A stretch of 64,000 bases of DNA from Rhodovarius lipocyclicus (GTDB taxonomy: Bacteria > Pseudomonadota > Alphaproteobacteria > Acetobacterales > Acetobacteraceae), in assembly GCF_009900765.1 (NCBI RefSeq), contig NZ_JAAABL010000016.1, positions 1-64,000 of the forward strand, given 5' to 3'. The notes under the pieces were generated by a model. It was not told where the DNA came from, did not search any database, and was given only the letters and a program-made list of their open reading frames with translations. A program made the position numbers and the translations under genes. Shown one piece after another: positions 52,499-60,907 of this stretch (positions are counted from its first letter, which is position 1; the number at the start of each line of letters is the position of its first letter).

Positions 52499-53841
52499 GC
52501 CATCGCAATGCCCAGGGGCTGGAGATGTCCATCGCCTCCGCCGAGGCGGCCGCCGCCTTCGACCACCTGGTCGAGGGCTTCCTGAAGAACCGGCTGGACA
52601 CGCCGCTGCGCCTGAAGGCCGTGCTGGCGCTGGACCCCGAGGCACCGCTGGCGGTGCTGATGAAGGGCGTCTTCGCCATGCTGTCCTACAAGGCGGCCGC
52701 CGTGCCGGCCGCGCTGGCCGCCGCCGACAAGGCCGAGGCCCTGAACCCCAACCCGCGTGAGGCGCTGTACATCGCCGCCGTCCGCGCCTGGGCGGGGCTC
52801 GACTGGGACCGCGCGATCCATATCTGGGAGCAGGTGCTGGCCCAATACCCGCGCGACATCCTGGCCTTCCGCCTGCATCATTTCTGCGCCTTCTGGCTGG
52901 GCCGCGCGCCGGTGATGCGAGAGGTGGTGGAGCGCGTCATGCCCGCCTGGGGCCGGGACGACCCCGGCTATGGCAGCATGCTGGCCTGCCGCGCCTTCGC
53001 GGCGGAGGAATGCGGCGACTATGTGCTGGCCGAGCACGCCGGCCGCGCCGCCGTGGCGATGGACCCCGCGGACCTGTGGGCCGTGCACGCCGTGGCCCAT
53101 ACGCTGGAGATGCAGGGCCGGCGCGGCGAGGGCGTGCAATGGGTGGAAAGCCTGCGCCCGCATTTCGGCGGCACCAACAACATCCGTCACCATGTGGAAT
53201 GGCACCAGGCCATGTATCACCTGGAACTCGGCCAGCATGACCGCGTGCTGGAGCTGTACGACACCGGCTTCCGGGACCTGGGCAGCGAGGTGACGCAGAT
53301 GCAGCCGGACCTGTACATCGACTGCCAGAACGCGGCCTCCATGCTGTGGCGGCTGCAGCGTCAGGGCGTGGATGTGGGCGACCGCTGGGTGGAAATCGCC
53401 GACAAGGCCGAGGCCCGGATCGGCGACACGCTGTCGGGCTTCACCCTGCCGCACTGGATGATGGCGCTGACCGCCACCGGCCGTGAGGCCGCCGCCGCCC
53501 GCATGCTGGAGGCCCTGCGCGAAGCCGCGCGCGGCAATGGCCCGCAGGCCGCCATCCTGCGCGACGCCGCCCTGCCGGTGTGCGAGGCCATCGCCCTGCA
53601 CGCCCGGGGCGATGCCGCGGGCGCGGTGCGGCGCATGCTGCCGGCACTGGGCACGATGCACACGCTGGGCGGCAGCTACGCCCAGCAGGATGTGCTGGAA
53701 CAGTTCTTCCTGGTCGCGGCGCGCGACGCGGGGGATGATGCGGCGATGCGTACCCTGCTGGAACGCGTGTCAGGCCGGCACCCGCTGCCGCCGGCGCGGC
53801 GGGCCGGATACCGGGATGTGGCGGAGAAGATCGCGCACTGA
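52495..53841 (+). CDS. TTC38-like tetratricopeptide protein
   Basis: A 448-residue helical repeat protein. WAVHAVAHTLEMQGRRGEG and HHVEWHQAMYHLELGQHD match the TTC38 family. Repeats of about 34 residues fill the protein. ATGA overlap with the CoA-transferase gene implies joint expression. Role unknown. Confidence 0.8.
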   Translation: MSHRNAQGLEMSIASAEAAAAFDHLVEGFLKNRLDTPLRLKAVLALDPEAPLAVLMKGVFAMLSYKAAAVPAALAAADKAEALNPNPREALYIAAVRAWAGLDWDRAIHIWEQVLAQYPRDILAFRLHHFCAFWLGRAPVMREVVERVMPAWGRDDPGYGSMLACRAFAAEECGDYVLAEHAGRAAVAMDPADLWAVHAVAHTLEMQGRRGEGVQWVESLRPHFGGTNNIRHHVEWHQAMYHLELGQHDRVLELYDTGFRDLGSEVTQMQPDLYIDCQNAASMLWRLQRQGVDVGDRWVEIADKAEARIGDTLSGFTLPHWMMALTATGREAAAARMLEALREAARGNGPQAAILRDAALPVCEAIALHARGDAAGAVRRMLPALGTMHTLGGSYAQQDVLEQFFLVAARDAGDDAAMRTLLERVSGRHPLPPARRAGYRDVAEKIAH

Positions 53842-54101
53842 GCACGGGGGCCTTGCCCCCCTGGCCCCACCAGGGGGCGCTGCCCCCTGGACCCCCGCCA
53901 GGACCGTGCTCGGTCCTGGACCTAGAGCAGTTTGGCGCTGACCTTGGGAAGGTGTTTCCTATTGGTTTTTATCATGAAAATGGCGCCCAACCTGGCAAGG
54001 TAAGGCGCCAATCTGTTGGGTTCCAAGGGCCTTTCGGCCTTTGGCGGGGATGCAAGGGGCAGAGCCCCTTGCTGGGGGCTCCGGGGGCAAGGCCCCCGGC
54101 C
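53842..54101. repeat. Intergenic hairpin element, type B copy 2
   Basis: Between the convergent ends of the TTC38-like and UPF0262 genes: GGGGGCCTTGCCCCC and GGGGGCGCTGCCCCC palindromes, an AT-rich core with GGAAGGTGTTTCCTATTGG, a hairpin at 53981-54010, and TTTGGCGGGG plus GGGGCAGAGCCCC blocks. The reverse complement of 11820-11960 matches large parts of it. No ORF. Confidence 0.65.
53977..54010 (-). terminator. Terminator of UPF0262/DUF983 operon
   Basis: TGGCGCCCAACCT (53981-53993) pairs with AGGTAAGGCGCCA (53998-54010) at 11 of 13 positions. On the minus strand it is followed by TTTTCAT, the same layout as the sodB terminator, but pointing the other way. Confidence 0.6.
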
Positions 54102-54572
54102 TCAGATCCGCTGATGCAGCGCGCAGATCAGCGTGAACAGCCGCCGCGCGGTCTCATGGTCCAGCGCCACCCGCCCCTCCAGACGTTCCATCAACAGTGC
54201 GGCGCCTTCGTTGTGCAAGCCGCGCCGGCCCATATCGATCGCCTGGATGCGGGCCTCGCCCATGCCGTCCGCCACCGCCATCTCATGGCTTTCGACCACC
54301 ATGCGATAGTCCTTGATCAGCCGCCGGAACGGGCCCAGCGCCAGCACGATGGCGCGCAGGGGCTTGTGGTCGGCGTCGCGGATGTCGAACACCAGCCGCC
54401 CATCGCGCAGGCTGATCTCCAGCCCGAACGGCCCGACCCCCATGCCGGAGGGCGCGAACTGATTGTCCGAGAGCAGGTCCTGCAACGCCTGCAGGCGGTC
54501 CGCCTCGGCATAGGCGCTGGGCAGCGGAGCCATCTCCGGCATGTCCACGCGAATGAGGCGGCGGTCCACCAT
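54102..54572 (-). CDS. UPF0262 family protein
   Basis: A 156-residue alphaproteobacterial protein of unknown function. RRLIRVDMPEM, FGLEISLRDGRLVFDIRDAD, GPFRRLIKDYRMVVESH, QAIDMGRRGLHNEGAALLMERLEG and TARRLFTLICALHQR are the family's conserved blocks. It lies three bases after DUF983. Confidence 0.9.
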   Translation of the reverse strand: MVDRRLIRVDMPEMAPLPSAYAEADRLQALQDLLSDNQFAPSGMGVGPFGLEISLRDGRLVFDIRDADHKPLRAIVLALGPFRRLIKDYRMVVESHEMAVADGMGEARIQAIDMGRRGLHNEGAALLMERLEGRVALDHETARRLFTLICALHQRI

Positions 54573-54575
54573 GGC

Positions 54576-55049
54576 TTATTCGGGCTTGTCGCCGAACAGG
54601 TTGGGGTCATCCGTGTTGCCGGTGATGCCCAGCCGGCACAGCAACCCCACGATGGCGCCCTTCACCGGGCGCAGCAGCAGGGTGCACACCACGGCGAACA
54701 GCGGCAGCCAGACCACCATGTGCAGCCAGATCGGCGGTTCATAGGCACGGTCGATCCAGAAGATCGGCGGCATCAGGATGTGGCCGGCCAGCAGGATGAC
54801 GAAATAGGGCGCGGCGTCGTCAGGCCGCAGCTTGCCGAAGGCGGTGCCGCAACTCTCGCATTTCGGGGCCAGCTTCAGGAAGGACTGGAAGACATGACCC
54901 TCGCCGCACACGGGGCAGCGGCCCATGATGCCGCGGCGCATCGCCAGGCCCAGCGGCGGGCGTGGGTACTGGCTGCCATTGGCGGCAGCGGAAGGCGGCA
55001 CCCAGCGCACGGAAGGATCCGGCGCGGCCGCGATGGATGAATCGGTCAT
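54576..55049 (-). CDS. DUF983 family membrane protein
   Basis: A 157-residue protein. A zinc-ribbon-like part has C45, C48, C64 and C67 (GRCPVCGEGHVF, KCESCGTAF), followed by two hydrophobic helices near 80-98 and 108-128. Typical DUF983 architecture, function unknown. The start at 55049 is the ATG after which similarity begins. Confidence 0.85.
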   Translation of the reverse strand: MTDSSIAAAPDPSVRWVPPSAAANGSQYPRPPLGLAMRRGIMGRCPVCGEGHVFQSFLKLAPKCESCGTAFGKLRPDDAAPYFVILLAGHILMPPIFWIDRAYEPPIWLHMVVWLPLFAVVCTLLLRPVKGAIVGLLCRLGITGNTDDPNLFGDKPE

Positions 55050-55257
55050 GACTCTGGCCCCGAATGGTCCCGGCCCGGCGGATTGTCTGGGCCTGTTTCT
55101 TGGTCTGGCGTCTTGTGTCGTTTCCGCGCTGAGTCTTGTGCGGTGCAGCAATCCTGCCTTCTCCATCAGCAGATGTCCAGCAAATCCGCCCGCCGGGCAA
55201 GCCCCGCACCGCAGCCCAGCCTTGCGCGGCGCGCGACATCGCCGCACCTTGGCGGGC

Positions 55258-55938
55258 ATGTCCGGACGCATTCTGATCATCAATCCCAATTCCTCCCTCT
55301 CCTGCACCGATGGCATCGGTGAGGCCGTGGCCGGCTTCCGCGCCCCCGGCCTGCCGGAGCTGGAGGTCATCCGCATCGCCGAGGGCCCGCCCGCCATCAC
55401 CAACTGGCGCGAGTGGTTCAGCGTGGCCGAGCCCATTTGCCGCATCGTGGAAACCCATACGGCCGACGCCTTCATCATCGGCTGCGTGTCCGACCCCGGC
55501 TATGACGCGGCCCGCGCGGCCACCGCCAAGCCCGTCTTCGGCATGCTGCGCAGCGCCATCACGGCCGCGATGAACCGGTCGGAGAATTTCGGCGTGATCG
55601 GCTTCACCGATGCCTCACGCGAGCGGCACGCGAAGGTGTTGCAGGCCCTGGGGGTGGAACAGCGCCTGGCCGCCTGGATCCCGCTGAATCTGGAGATGGA
55701 AGTGCTGACCGACCCGGTGGCGCCGCGCGCGCGCATCGCGGCGACCGCGAAGGAATTGGCGGCACGCGGCGCCAAATCCATCATCCTGGGCTGCGCCGGC
55801 ATGGCCAAGCACCGCGCGGCCGCCGAGGACGCGGCCGGCGTGCCCGTGATCGAACCCGCCCAGGCGGCGGCGGCGGCGGCGATCGCGGCCGTGCTGGCCG
55901 GGCGGGAAATGGTGAAGGTGGCGCGGGCGGCGGAGTAG
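55258..55938 (+). CDS. Asp/Glu (hydantoin) racemase family protein
   Basis: A 226-residue cofactor-free racemase fold. The paired catalytic cysteines are C76 in IIGCVSDPGYDAAR and C179 in ILGCAGMAKH, as in hydantoin racemases. RILIINPNSSLSCTDGI opens the protein. The ATG at 55258 gives this N-terminus; the longer frame upstream overlaps DUF983 and is rejected. No hydantoinase gene is near. Confidence 0.88.
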   Translation: MSGRILIINPNSSLSCTDGIGEAVAGFRAPGLPELEVIRIAEGPPAITNWREWFSVAEPICRIVETHTADAFIIGCVSDPGYDAARAATAKPVFGMLRSAITAAMNRSENFGVIGFTDASRERHAKVLQALGVEQRLAAWIPLNLEMEVLTDPVAPRARIAATAKELAARGAKSIILGCAGMAKHRAAAEDAAGVPVIEPAQAAAAAAIAAVLAGREMVKVARAAE

Positions 55939-56028
55939 GAAGCGAAGGCGAAGCCCCTGATTTCCCTTGCCACTCGCGCCCCCTACCCCTACCTTCTACT
56001 CTCCAACCCAAGCCCGAAGGAGGGTGCC

Positions 56029-56082
56029 GTGTCCACGTACAACCAGCACCATCCGCGCGGTCCCGTTTCCGCCCTGCGATAG
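56029..56082 (+). CDS. 17-residue leader peptide before ABC-F gene
   Basis: A GTG at 56029 is preceded at five bases by a near-perfect ribosome site AAGGAGG (56017-56023) and opens an 18-codon frame, V/M-STYNQHHPRGPVSALR, ending TAG at 56080-56082. Immediately overlapping its end is the hairpin at 56071-56094. The strong site, tiny product and position 92 bases before an ABC-F gene point to a translated leader used for attenuation. Too short for ordinary gene finding. Confidence 0.6.
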   Translation: MSTYNQHHPRGPVSALR

Positions 56083-56094
56083 GCTTCGCAGGGC
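56071..56094 (+). promoter_or_regulatory. Hairpin overlapping leader-peptide stop
   Basis: GCCCTGCG (56071-56078) pairs perfectly with CGCAGGGC (56087-56094) around an 8-nt loop containing the leader TAG. A ribosome stalled on the last codons would prevent the stem from forming. No T run follows directly; a second small hairpin (TCCTT/AAGGA near 56131-56144) and GGCGCGTGCGCC lie between it and the ABC-F start. Confidence 0.55.
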
Positions 56095-56174
56095 GGCGAT
56101 CCATCCCTCATCGATGGAACGGCGTCCTTTTCCAAGGATGCGGCGCGTGCGCCGGGATTTCGGGTTTTCGTCTC

Positions 56175-57635
56175 ATGGTTTCCATCGCCCTCAAGGGTGT
56201 CGGCGTGCTGTCGCCGGCGCCGCTGTTCAGCAACCTCACCTGTTCCATCGGGCCTGACGACCGCATCGGCCTGGTCGCCGGCAATGGCGGCGGCAAGACC
56301 ACGCTGCTGCGCTGCCTGGCGGGCATCGCGGAGCCGCAGGCCGGCACCATCACGCGCTCACGCGGGCTGCGCGTGGCGCTGGTCGAGCAGGAGGTGCCCG
56401 CCGGCCTGCTCGCTCTGCCCCTGGCCGAGGCCCTGCGCCGCGCCATCCCGCCCGAACGCCGTGCCACCGAGGCCTGGCGCGCGGAGGCCATGCTGGACGA
56501 GTTCGACACGCCCCCCGCCCTGCGCGGGCGCCCGCTGGGCGAGCTCTCCGGCGGCTGGCAGCGGCTGGCGCTGCTGGCCCGCGCCGCCGTCGCGGAACCC
56601 GACGCGCTGCTGCTGGATGAACCGACCAACCACCTGGACACGGCGAAGATCGCCTGGCTGGAGGGCTGGCTGCTGGGCCAGCGCCTGCCGATGCTGATCG
56701 CCAGCCACGACCGTGCCTTCCTGGATGCCTGCACCCGCCGCACCCTGTTCCTGCGGCCGGAGGAACCGGTGCTGTTCGACCACCCCTACAGCCAGGCGCG
56801 GCAGTTGCTGGCCGAGGCGGACGCGGCGCGGGCGGACCGGCTGGAGCGCGACGGCCGGGAGGCCGCGCGCCTGCGCCGCAGCGCGGCCGAGCTGCGCAAC
56901 ATCGGCATCAACAGCCGCAGCGATGCGGCGCAGAAGAAATCCGCCCAGATCAACCGCCGCGCCGCGGCGCTGGAGGCCCAGCCGCAGCCGCCCCCGCCCC
57001 CGCGCCCCGGCCGCATCCAGCTGGCCACCAGCGGGACGCACGCCAAGGTGCTGATCGATATCGAGAACTGCGCCGTGACCGCGCCGGATGGCCGCGAGCT
57101 GCTGCATATCCGCAAGCTGGTGCTGCGCCAGGGCGAAAGGCTGGTGCTGAGCGGGGAGAACGGCAGTGGCAAATCCAGCCTGCTGGCGCTGCTGGGCCGG
57201 GCGATGGCGCAGCCGGTGCCGGGCATCCGCGTCAGTGCCTCCCTGCGGCCCTTCCATCTGGACCAGCACATGTCGGCCTGGCCGCCGGGCGAGACGCCCT
57301 TCGGGGTCATCAGCCATTTCGGGCAGGGCGACCAGCGCAGCCTGTCGCTGCTGGCGGGCATCGGCCTGCCATTGCCGCGGCAGCGCCAGCCGGTCGCGCA
57401 GCTCTCGCCCGGGCAGCGGGCGCGGCTGGCCCTGCTGGCGCTGCGGCTGACAGCACCCAATTTCTGCCTGCTGGACGAACCCACCAACCATGTGGACATC
57501 GCGGGGCGGGAGGCGCTGGAAACCGAGTTGCTGGCCCATGGCGTCAGCGGCGTGCTCGTCACCCACGACCGCCATTTCGCGCGGGTCGCGGGCACGCGCT
57601 GGGCGCGCATCGAGGGCGGGCTGCTGCTGATGTGA
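56175..57635 (+). CDS. ABC-F family ATPase, short and divergent
   Basis: A 486-residue soluble tandem ATPase. Walker A motifs are GNGGGKTT (36-43) and GENGSGKSS (near 325). Signatures are LSGGWQRL and the unusual LSPGQRARL; Walker B/H-loops are LLDEPTNHLD and LLDEPTNHVD. The linker near 205-280 is Arg/Ala-rich with NSRSDAAQKKSAQINRRAAALEAQ. It differs from the housekeeping-like copy at 3200-4822. ABC-F proteins either help translation or protect ribosomes from antibiotics; the leader-peptide arrangement upstream is like that of protection factors. No strong ribosome site before its ATG. Confidence 0.88.
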   Translation: MVSIALKGVGVLSPAPLFSNLTCSIGPDDRIGLVAGNGGGKTTLLRCLAGIAEPQAGTITRSRGLRVALVEQEVPAGLLALPLAEALRRAIPPERRATEAWRAEAMLDEFDTPPALRGRPLGELSGGWQRLALLARAAVAEPDALLLDEPTNHLDTAKIAWLEGWLLGQRLPMLIASHDRAFLDACTRRTLFLRPEEPVLFDHPYSQARQLLAEADAARADRLERDGREAARLRRSAAELRNIGINSRSDAAQKKSAQINRRAAALEAQPQPPPPPRPGRIQLATSGTHAKVLIDIENCAVTAPDGRELLHIRKLVLRQGERLVLSGENGSGKSSLLALLGRAMAQPVPGIRVSASLRPFHLDQHMSAWPPGETPFGVISHFGQGDQRSLSLLAGIGLPLPRQRQPVAQLSPGQRARLALLALRLTAPNFCLLDEPTNHVDIAGREALETELLAHGVSGVLVTHDRHFARVAGTRWARIEGGLLLM

Positions 57636-57728
57636 GAAGGCCCGGTTCGCAGAGCGGCACGCAAGGGCTGGACCAGCACGGCCCGGCTTGGGCATAAGGG
57701 TGGGACAAACCCATCAAGGGAACGTCCG

Positions 57729-59030
57729 ATGCACTCCACCATCTCGCGGCGCGATGCGCTGCTGGCTACGGGTTTTGGCGGCCTGCTGATGCCCGCCTCG
57801 CTCTCTCACGCGCAGCCCGCGCGCCCGACCGAGATCAAGGTCGGCGTCGTCACCATCCTCTCGGGCCCGGCCAGCGTCTTCGGCGTGCCCGGCCGCAACG
57901 CCGCCGAAATGCTGTTCGAGGAGATCAACCGCGCGGGCGGCATCGGCGGCGTGCCGGTGCGCGCCATCTTCGTCGATGAGGGCCCGGGCGTGGAGCACAC
58001 GCTGGGCGAGATCCGGCGCCTGGTGCAGAACGAGCGCGTGGACCTGCTGCTGTCCTCCATCTCCTCCGGTTCCTGCCTGGCCTGCACGCCGGTGGCCGAG
58101 GAGCTGAAGAAGCCCGTGCTGCTGTGGGATTGCGGCACCCAGCGCATCTTCGAGGAGCGCAGCTACGAATACGCCTTCCGCACCCAGGCCAACGCGACGC
58201 CCGAGGTGCTGGCGCCCCTGCTGTACACGCTGAAGCGCAAGCCCAACCTGCGCAGCGTGGCGGTGATCAACCAGGACTACGCCTGGGGCCGCGACAGCTG
58301 GGAGATCTGGAAGACCGGCATGGACGCGCTGCGCCCCGGCGTGCGCGTGGCGGCCGAGCTGTTCCCCCGCTTCAACTCCACCGATTTCTCCACCGAGATC
58401 ACCCGCCTGCTGGCCCTGCGGCCTGAGGTGATCTTCACCACCTCCTGGGGCGGAGAGCTCGACACCTTCATCAAGCAGGCGGCCGAGCGCCGGCTGTTCG
58501 AGCGTTCGACGCTGGTGATGCCGCTGGCCGAATCCTCGCTGGAGCGCGTGGGCCATGCCCTGCCGCCCGGCCATTTCATCGGCGCGCGCGGCGACCATTG
58601 GCACCTGCACCCGAACCCGGCGGACCCCGCGAAGCTGCGCGGCTTCGTGGAGAACTATCGCCGCCGCTTCAACGCCTGGCCGATCTATCCGACGCATCAC
58701 ATGTACCAGGCGATCAGCGCCATGCGCACCGCCTATGCCAAGGCGCTGGAGACGACGGGCGGCGCCTGGCCGTCCGACGCGCAGCTGGCCCGCGCCTTCC
58801 ATGGGTTGGAATTCGACTCGCTGACCAGCCGCATCAAGATCCGCCCGGATGGCCAGGGGCTGGAGCCGCAGCTGATCGGCACCACCGTGCGCAGCGGGGA
58901 CCTGCCCTTCCCGGTGATGAACGACATGGTGATCTACCCGCCGGAACTGATCACCGCGCCGGTGGGGCAGAAGAGCGTCGATTGGCTGAAGACGCTGACG
59001 CCCGACTTCCTCAACCGCGCCCCGGGCTGA
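57729..59030 (+). CDS. Branched-chain amino acid-type ABC substrate-binding protein
   Basis: A 433-residue type I periplasmic binding protein (LivJ/AmiC-like). The leader MHSTISRRDALLATGFGGLLMPASLSHA has SRRDALL, twin-arginine-like. EIKVGVVTILSGPASVFG and AINRAGGIGGVPV-like EINRAGGIGGVPVRAIFVDEGPG follow. Ligand unknown; may be an amide or aromatic acid as well as an amino acid. First gene of a five-gene operon; AAGGGA precedes the ATG. Confidence 0.9.
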   Translation: MHSTISRRDALLATGFGGLLMPASLSHAQPARPTEIKVGVVTILSGPASVFGVPGRNAAEMLFEEINRAGGIGGVPVRAIFVDEGPGVEHTLGEIRRLVQNERVDLLLSSISSGSCLACTPVAEELKKPVLLWDCGTQRIFEERSYEYAFRTQANATPEVLAPLLYTLKRKPNLRSVAVINQDYAWGRDSWEIWKTGMDALRPGVRVAAELFPRFNSTDFSTEITRLLALRPEVIFTTSWGGELDTFIKQAAERRLFERSTLVMPLAESSLERVGHALPPGHFIGARGDHWHLHPNPADPAKLRGFVENYRRRFNAWPIYPTHHMYQAISAMRTAYAKALETTGGAWPSDAQLARAFHGLEFDSLTSRIKIRPDGQGLEPQLIGTTVRSGDLPFPVMNDMVIYPPELITAPVGQKSVDWLKTLTPDFLNRAPG

Positions 59031-59039
59031 GGCACACCC

Positions 59040-59975
59040 ATGGCCGAATGGTTCGCCGATAACGGGCTGCTGCTCGGGCTCGCCCTGCTGGATGGGCTGG
59101 CCTATGCGGCGCTGGTGTTCATGGTGGCGGTGGGGCTGAACCTGGTGTTCGGCGTGCTGCGCATCCTGAACGTGGCGCATGGCAGTCTTTTCGCCATCGG
59201 CGGCTATACGGCCGCTTCCCTGGGCGCCTTCGCCGCCGCCCGGGGCCTGCCGGACTGGATGGCCCTGCCGGTGCTGCTGCTGGCCGCGGTGATCGTGGGC
59301 GGCATCGCCGGGCCGCTGATCGAACGCTTCCTGCTGCGCCGGATCTATTCCGAGGAGCCGGTGCTGCAGCTGCTGGTCACCTTCGCGCTGTTCATGATCC
59401 TGGAGGATGTGCAGAAGCTGGTCTGGGGCGTGCAGCCCCTGCACCATGATGCCGCCATGCGCTGGCTGGGCACGGTGGACGTGCCCTTCGGCACCGACGT
59501 CATCCCCTTCACCGCCTATCAGCTGTATGTGCTGCCGGGTGTGGCGCTGATCACCCTGGTGGGGCTGGCCTGGTTCCTGCGCCGCACGCTGACGGGCCGC
59601 GTGATCGTGGCCGTCACGACGGACCGCGAGGCCGCGACCGCCATGGGCATCGACGCGAAGAAGATCTTCCTGCTGACCTTCACCTTCGGGGCTGGGCTGG
59701 CGGCGCTGGGCGGCGCGCTCGCCTCGCCCACCGCGGCACTGGTGCCGGGCGTGGGGGCGGGCACCATGGTGCTGTCCTTCGCCGTGGTCGCCACCGCCGG
59801 CCTCGGCCAGGTGGAGGGTGCGGCGATCGCGGCCCTGATGATCGGGCTCGGGCGGTCCATCGCCGTGTATTTCCTGCCGGAGGCCGAGGTGCTGGTGCCC
59901 TACATCATCATGGTGGGCGTGCTGCTGGTGCGCCCGAACGGCCTGTTCGGCGTGACGGAGACGCGCCGGATATGA
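59040..59975 (+). CDS. livH: ABC permease, LivH family
   Basis: A 311-residue inner-membrane protein with eight or so hydrophobic helices. GLNLVFGVLRILNVAHGSLFAIGGYTAAS is the LivH signature, and TDREAATAMGIDAKKIFLLTFTFGAGLAALGGAL the loop that meets the ATPase. It starts nine bases after the binding protein and overlaps livM by four. Confidence 0.92.
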   Translation: MAEWFADNGLLLGLALLDGLAYAALVFMVAVGLNLVFGVLRILNVAHGSLFAIGGYTAASLGAFAAARGLPDWMALPVLLLAAVIVGGIAGPLIERFLLRRIYSEEPVLQLLVTFALFMILEDVQKLVWGVQPLHHDAAMRWLGTVDVPFGTDVIPFTAYQLYVLPGVALITLVGLAWFLRRTLTGRVIVAVTTDREAATAMGIDAKKIFLLTFTFGAGLAALGGALASPTAALVPGVGAGTMVLSFAVVATAGLGQVEGAAIAALMIGLGRSIAVYFLPEAEVLVPYIIMVGVLLVRPNGLFGVTETRRI

Positions 59976-60907
59976 ACTCTCGCACTGAAGCCTTCCTGGC
60001 GGCGCTGCTGGCGCTCGCCGTCCTGGCCGCCGCCTCCACCACGCCCTGGCTGGTGTTCGTGCTGACCCTGGCCCTGGCCAAGGGCATCGCGGTGCTCGGC
60101 ATATTGCTGCTGCTGCGCGCGGGGCAGGTCAGTTTCGGCCATGCGCTGTTCGTGGCCTTCTCGGCCTATACCGTGGCCTTCCTGGCGCCGAAGCTGGGCG
60201 ATGCCACGCTGCTGCTGCCCATCGGCGCGCTGTTCGCCGGCGTGCTGGGGCTGCTGGTGGGCCTGTTCGTGGTGCGCTACCGCGAGATCTTCTTCGGCAT
60301 GCTGAACCTGGCGCTGTCCATGGTGTTCTATTCGCTGCTGGAAAAGCTCTACACCATCACCAAGGGCACGGACGGCATCCGCGTGCCCGCCGCCACCTTC
60401 CTGGGCCGCACGCTGGACCGCCACGGCTATGAATGGGCGCTGCTGCTGACGGCGCTGGCGCTGGCCATCCTCTGCGCCGTGTTCGCGCGCTTCTACCTCG
60501 CCTCGCCGATGGGCCAGGCGCTGTCGGGCATCAAAACGCGGGAGGCCCGGCTGGAATTCATGGGTGTCTCCGCGCGGCGGGTGCTGCTGTCGGCCTATGT
60601 CATCTCGGCCGTGATGGCGGGGATGTCGGGGGCGCTGATCGCCATGACCTCCCGCCATGTCACGCCGCATCTGGGCTACTGGACCGCATCGGGTGAGCTG
60701 GTGTTCATCGCCATCCTGGGCGGCGCGGGCGGCGTGATCGGGCCCTTCCTGGGGGCCATCGTGTTCGAGCTGGTGCGCGTCTATGCCGCCGCCAGCTTCG
60801 CCGATGCCTGGCAGTTGATCCTGGGCGTGGTGCTGCTGCTGGTCATCCTGTTCGCGCGCGGCGGGCTGTGGGGCATGGTCCTGAAACTGTGCGGGAGGCG
60901 CGCATGA
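59972..60907 (+). CDS. livM: ABC permease, LivM family
   Basis: A 311-residue membrane protein. LLRAGQVSFGHALFVAFSAYTVAFL is the LivM signature; GIKTREARLEFMGVSARRVLLSAYVISAVMAGMSGALI is the ATPase-contact loop. ATGA junctions on both sides. Confidence 0.92.
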   Translation: MNSRTEAFLAALLALAVLAAASTTPWLVFVLTLALAKGIAVLGILLLLRAGQVSFGHALFVAFSAYTVAFLAPKLGDATLLLPIGALFAGVLGLLVGLFVVRYREIFFGMLNLALSMVFYSLLEKLYTITKGTDGIRVPAATFLGRTLDRHGYEWALLLTALALAILCAVFARFYLASPMGQALSGIKTREARLEFMGVSARRVLLSAYVISAVMAGMSGALIAMTSRHVTPHLGYWTASGELVFIAILGGAGGVIGPFLGAIVFELVRVYAAASFADAWQLILGVVLLLVILFARGGLWGMVLKLCGRRA

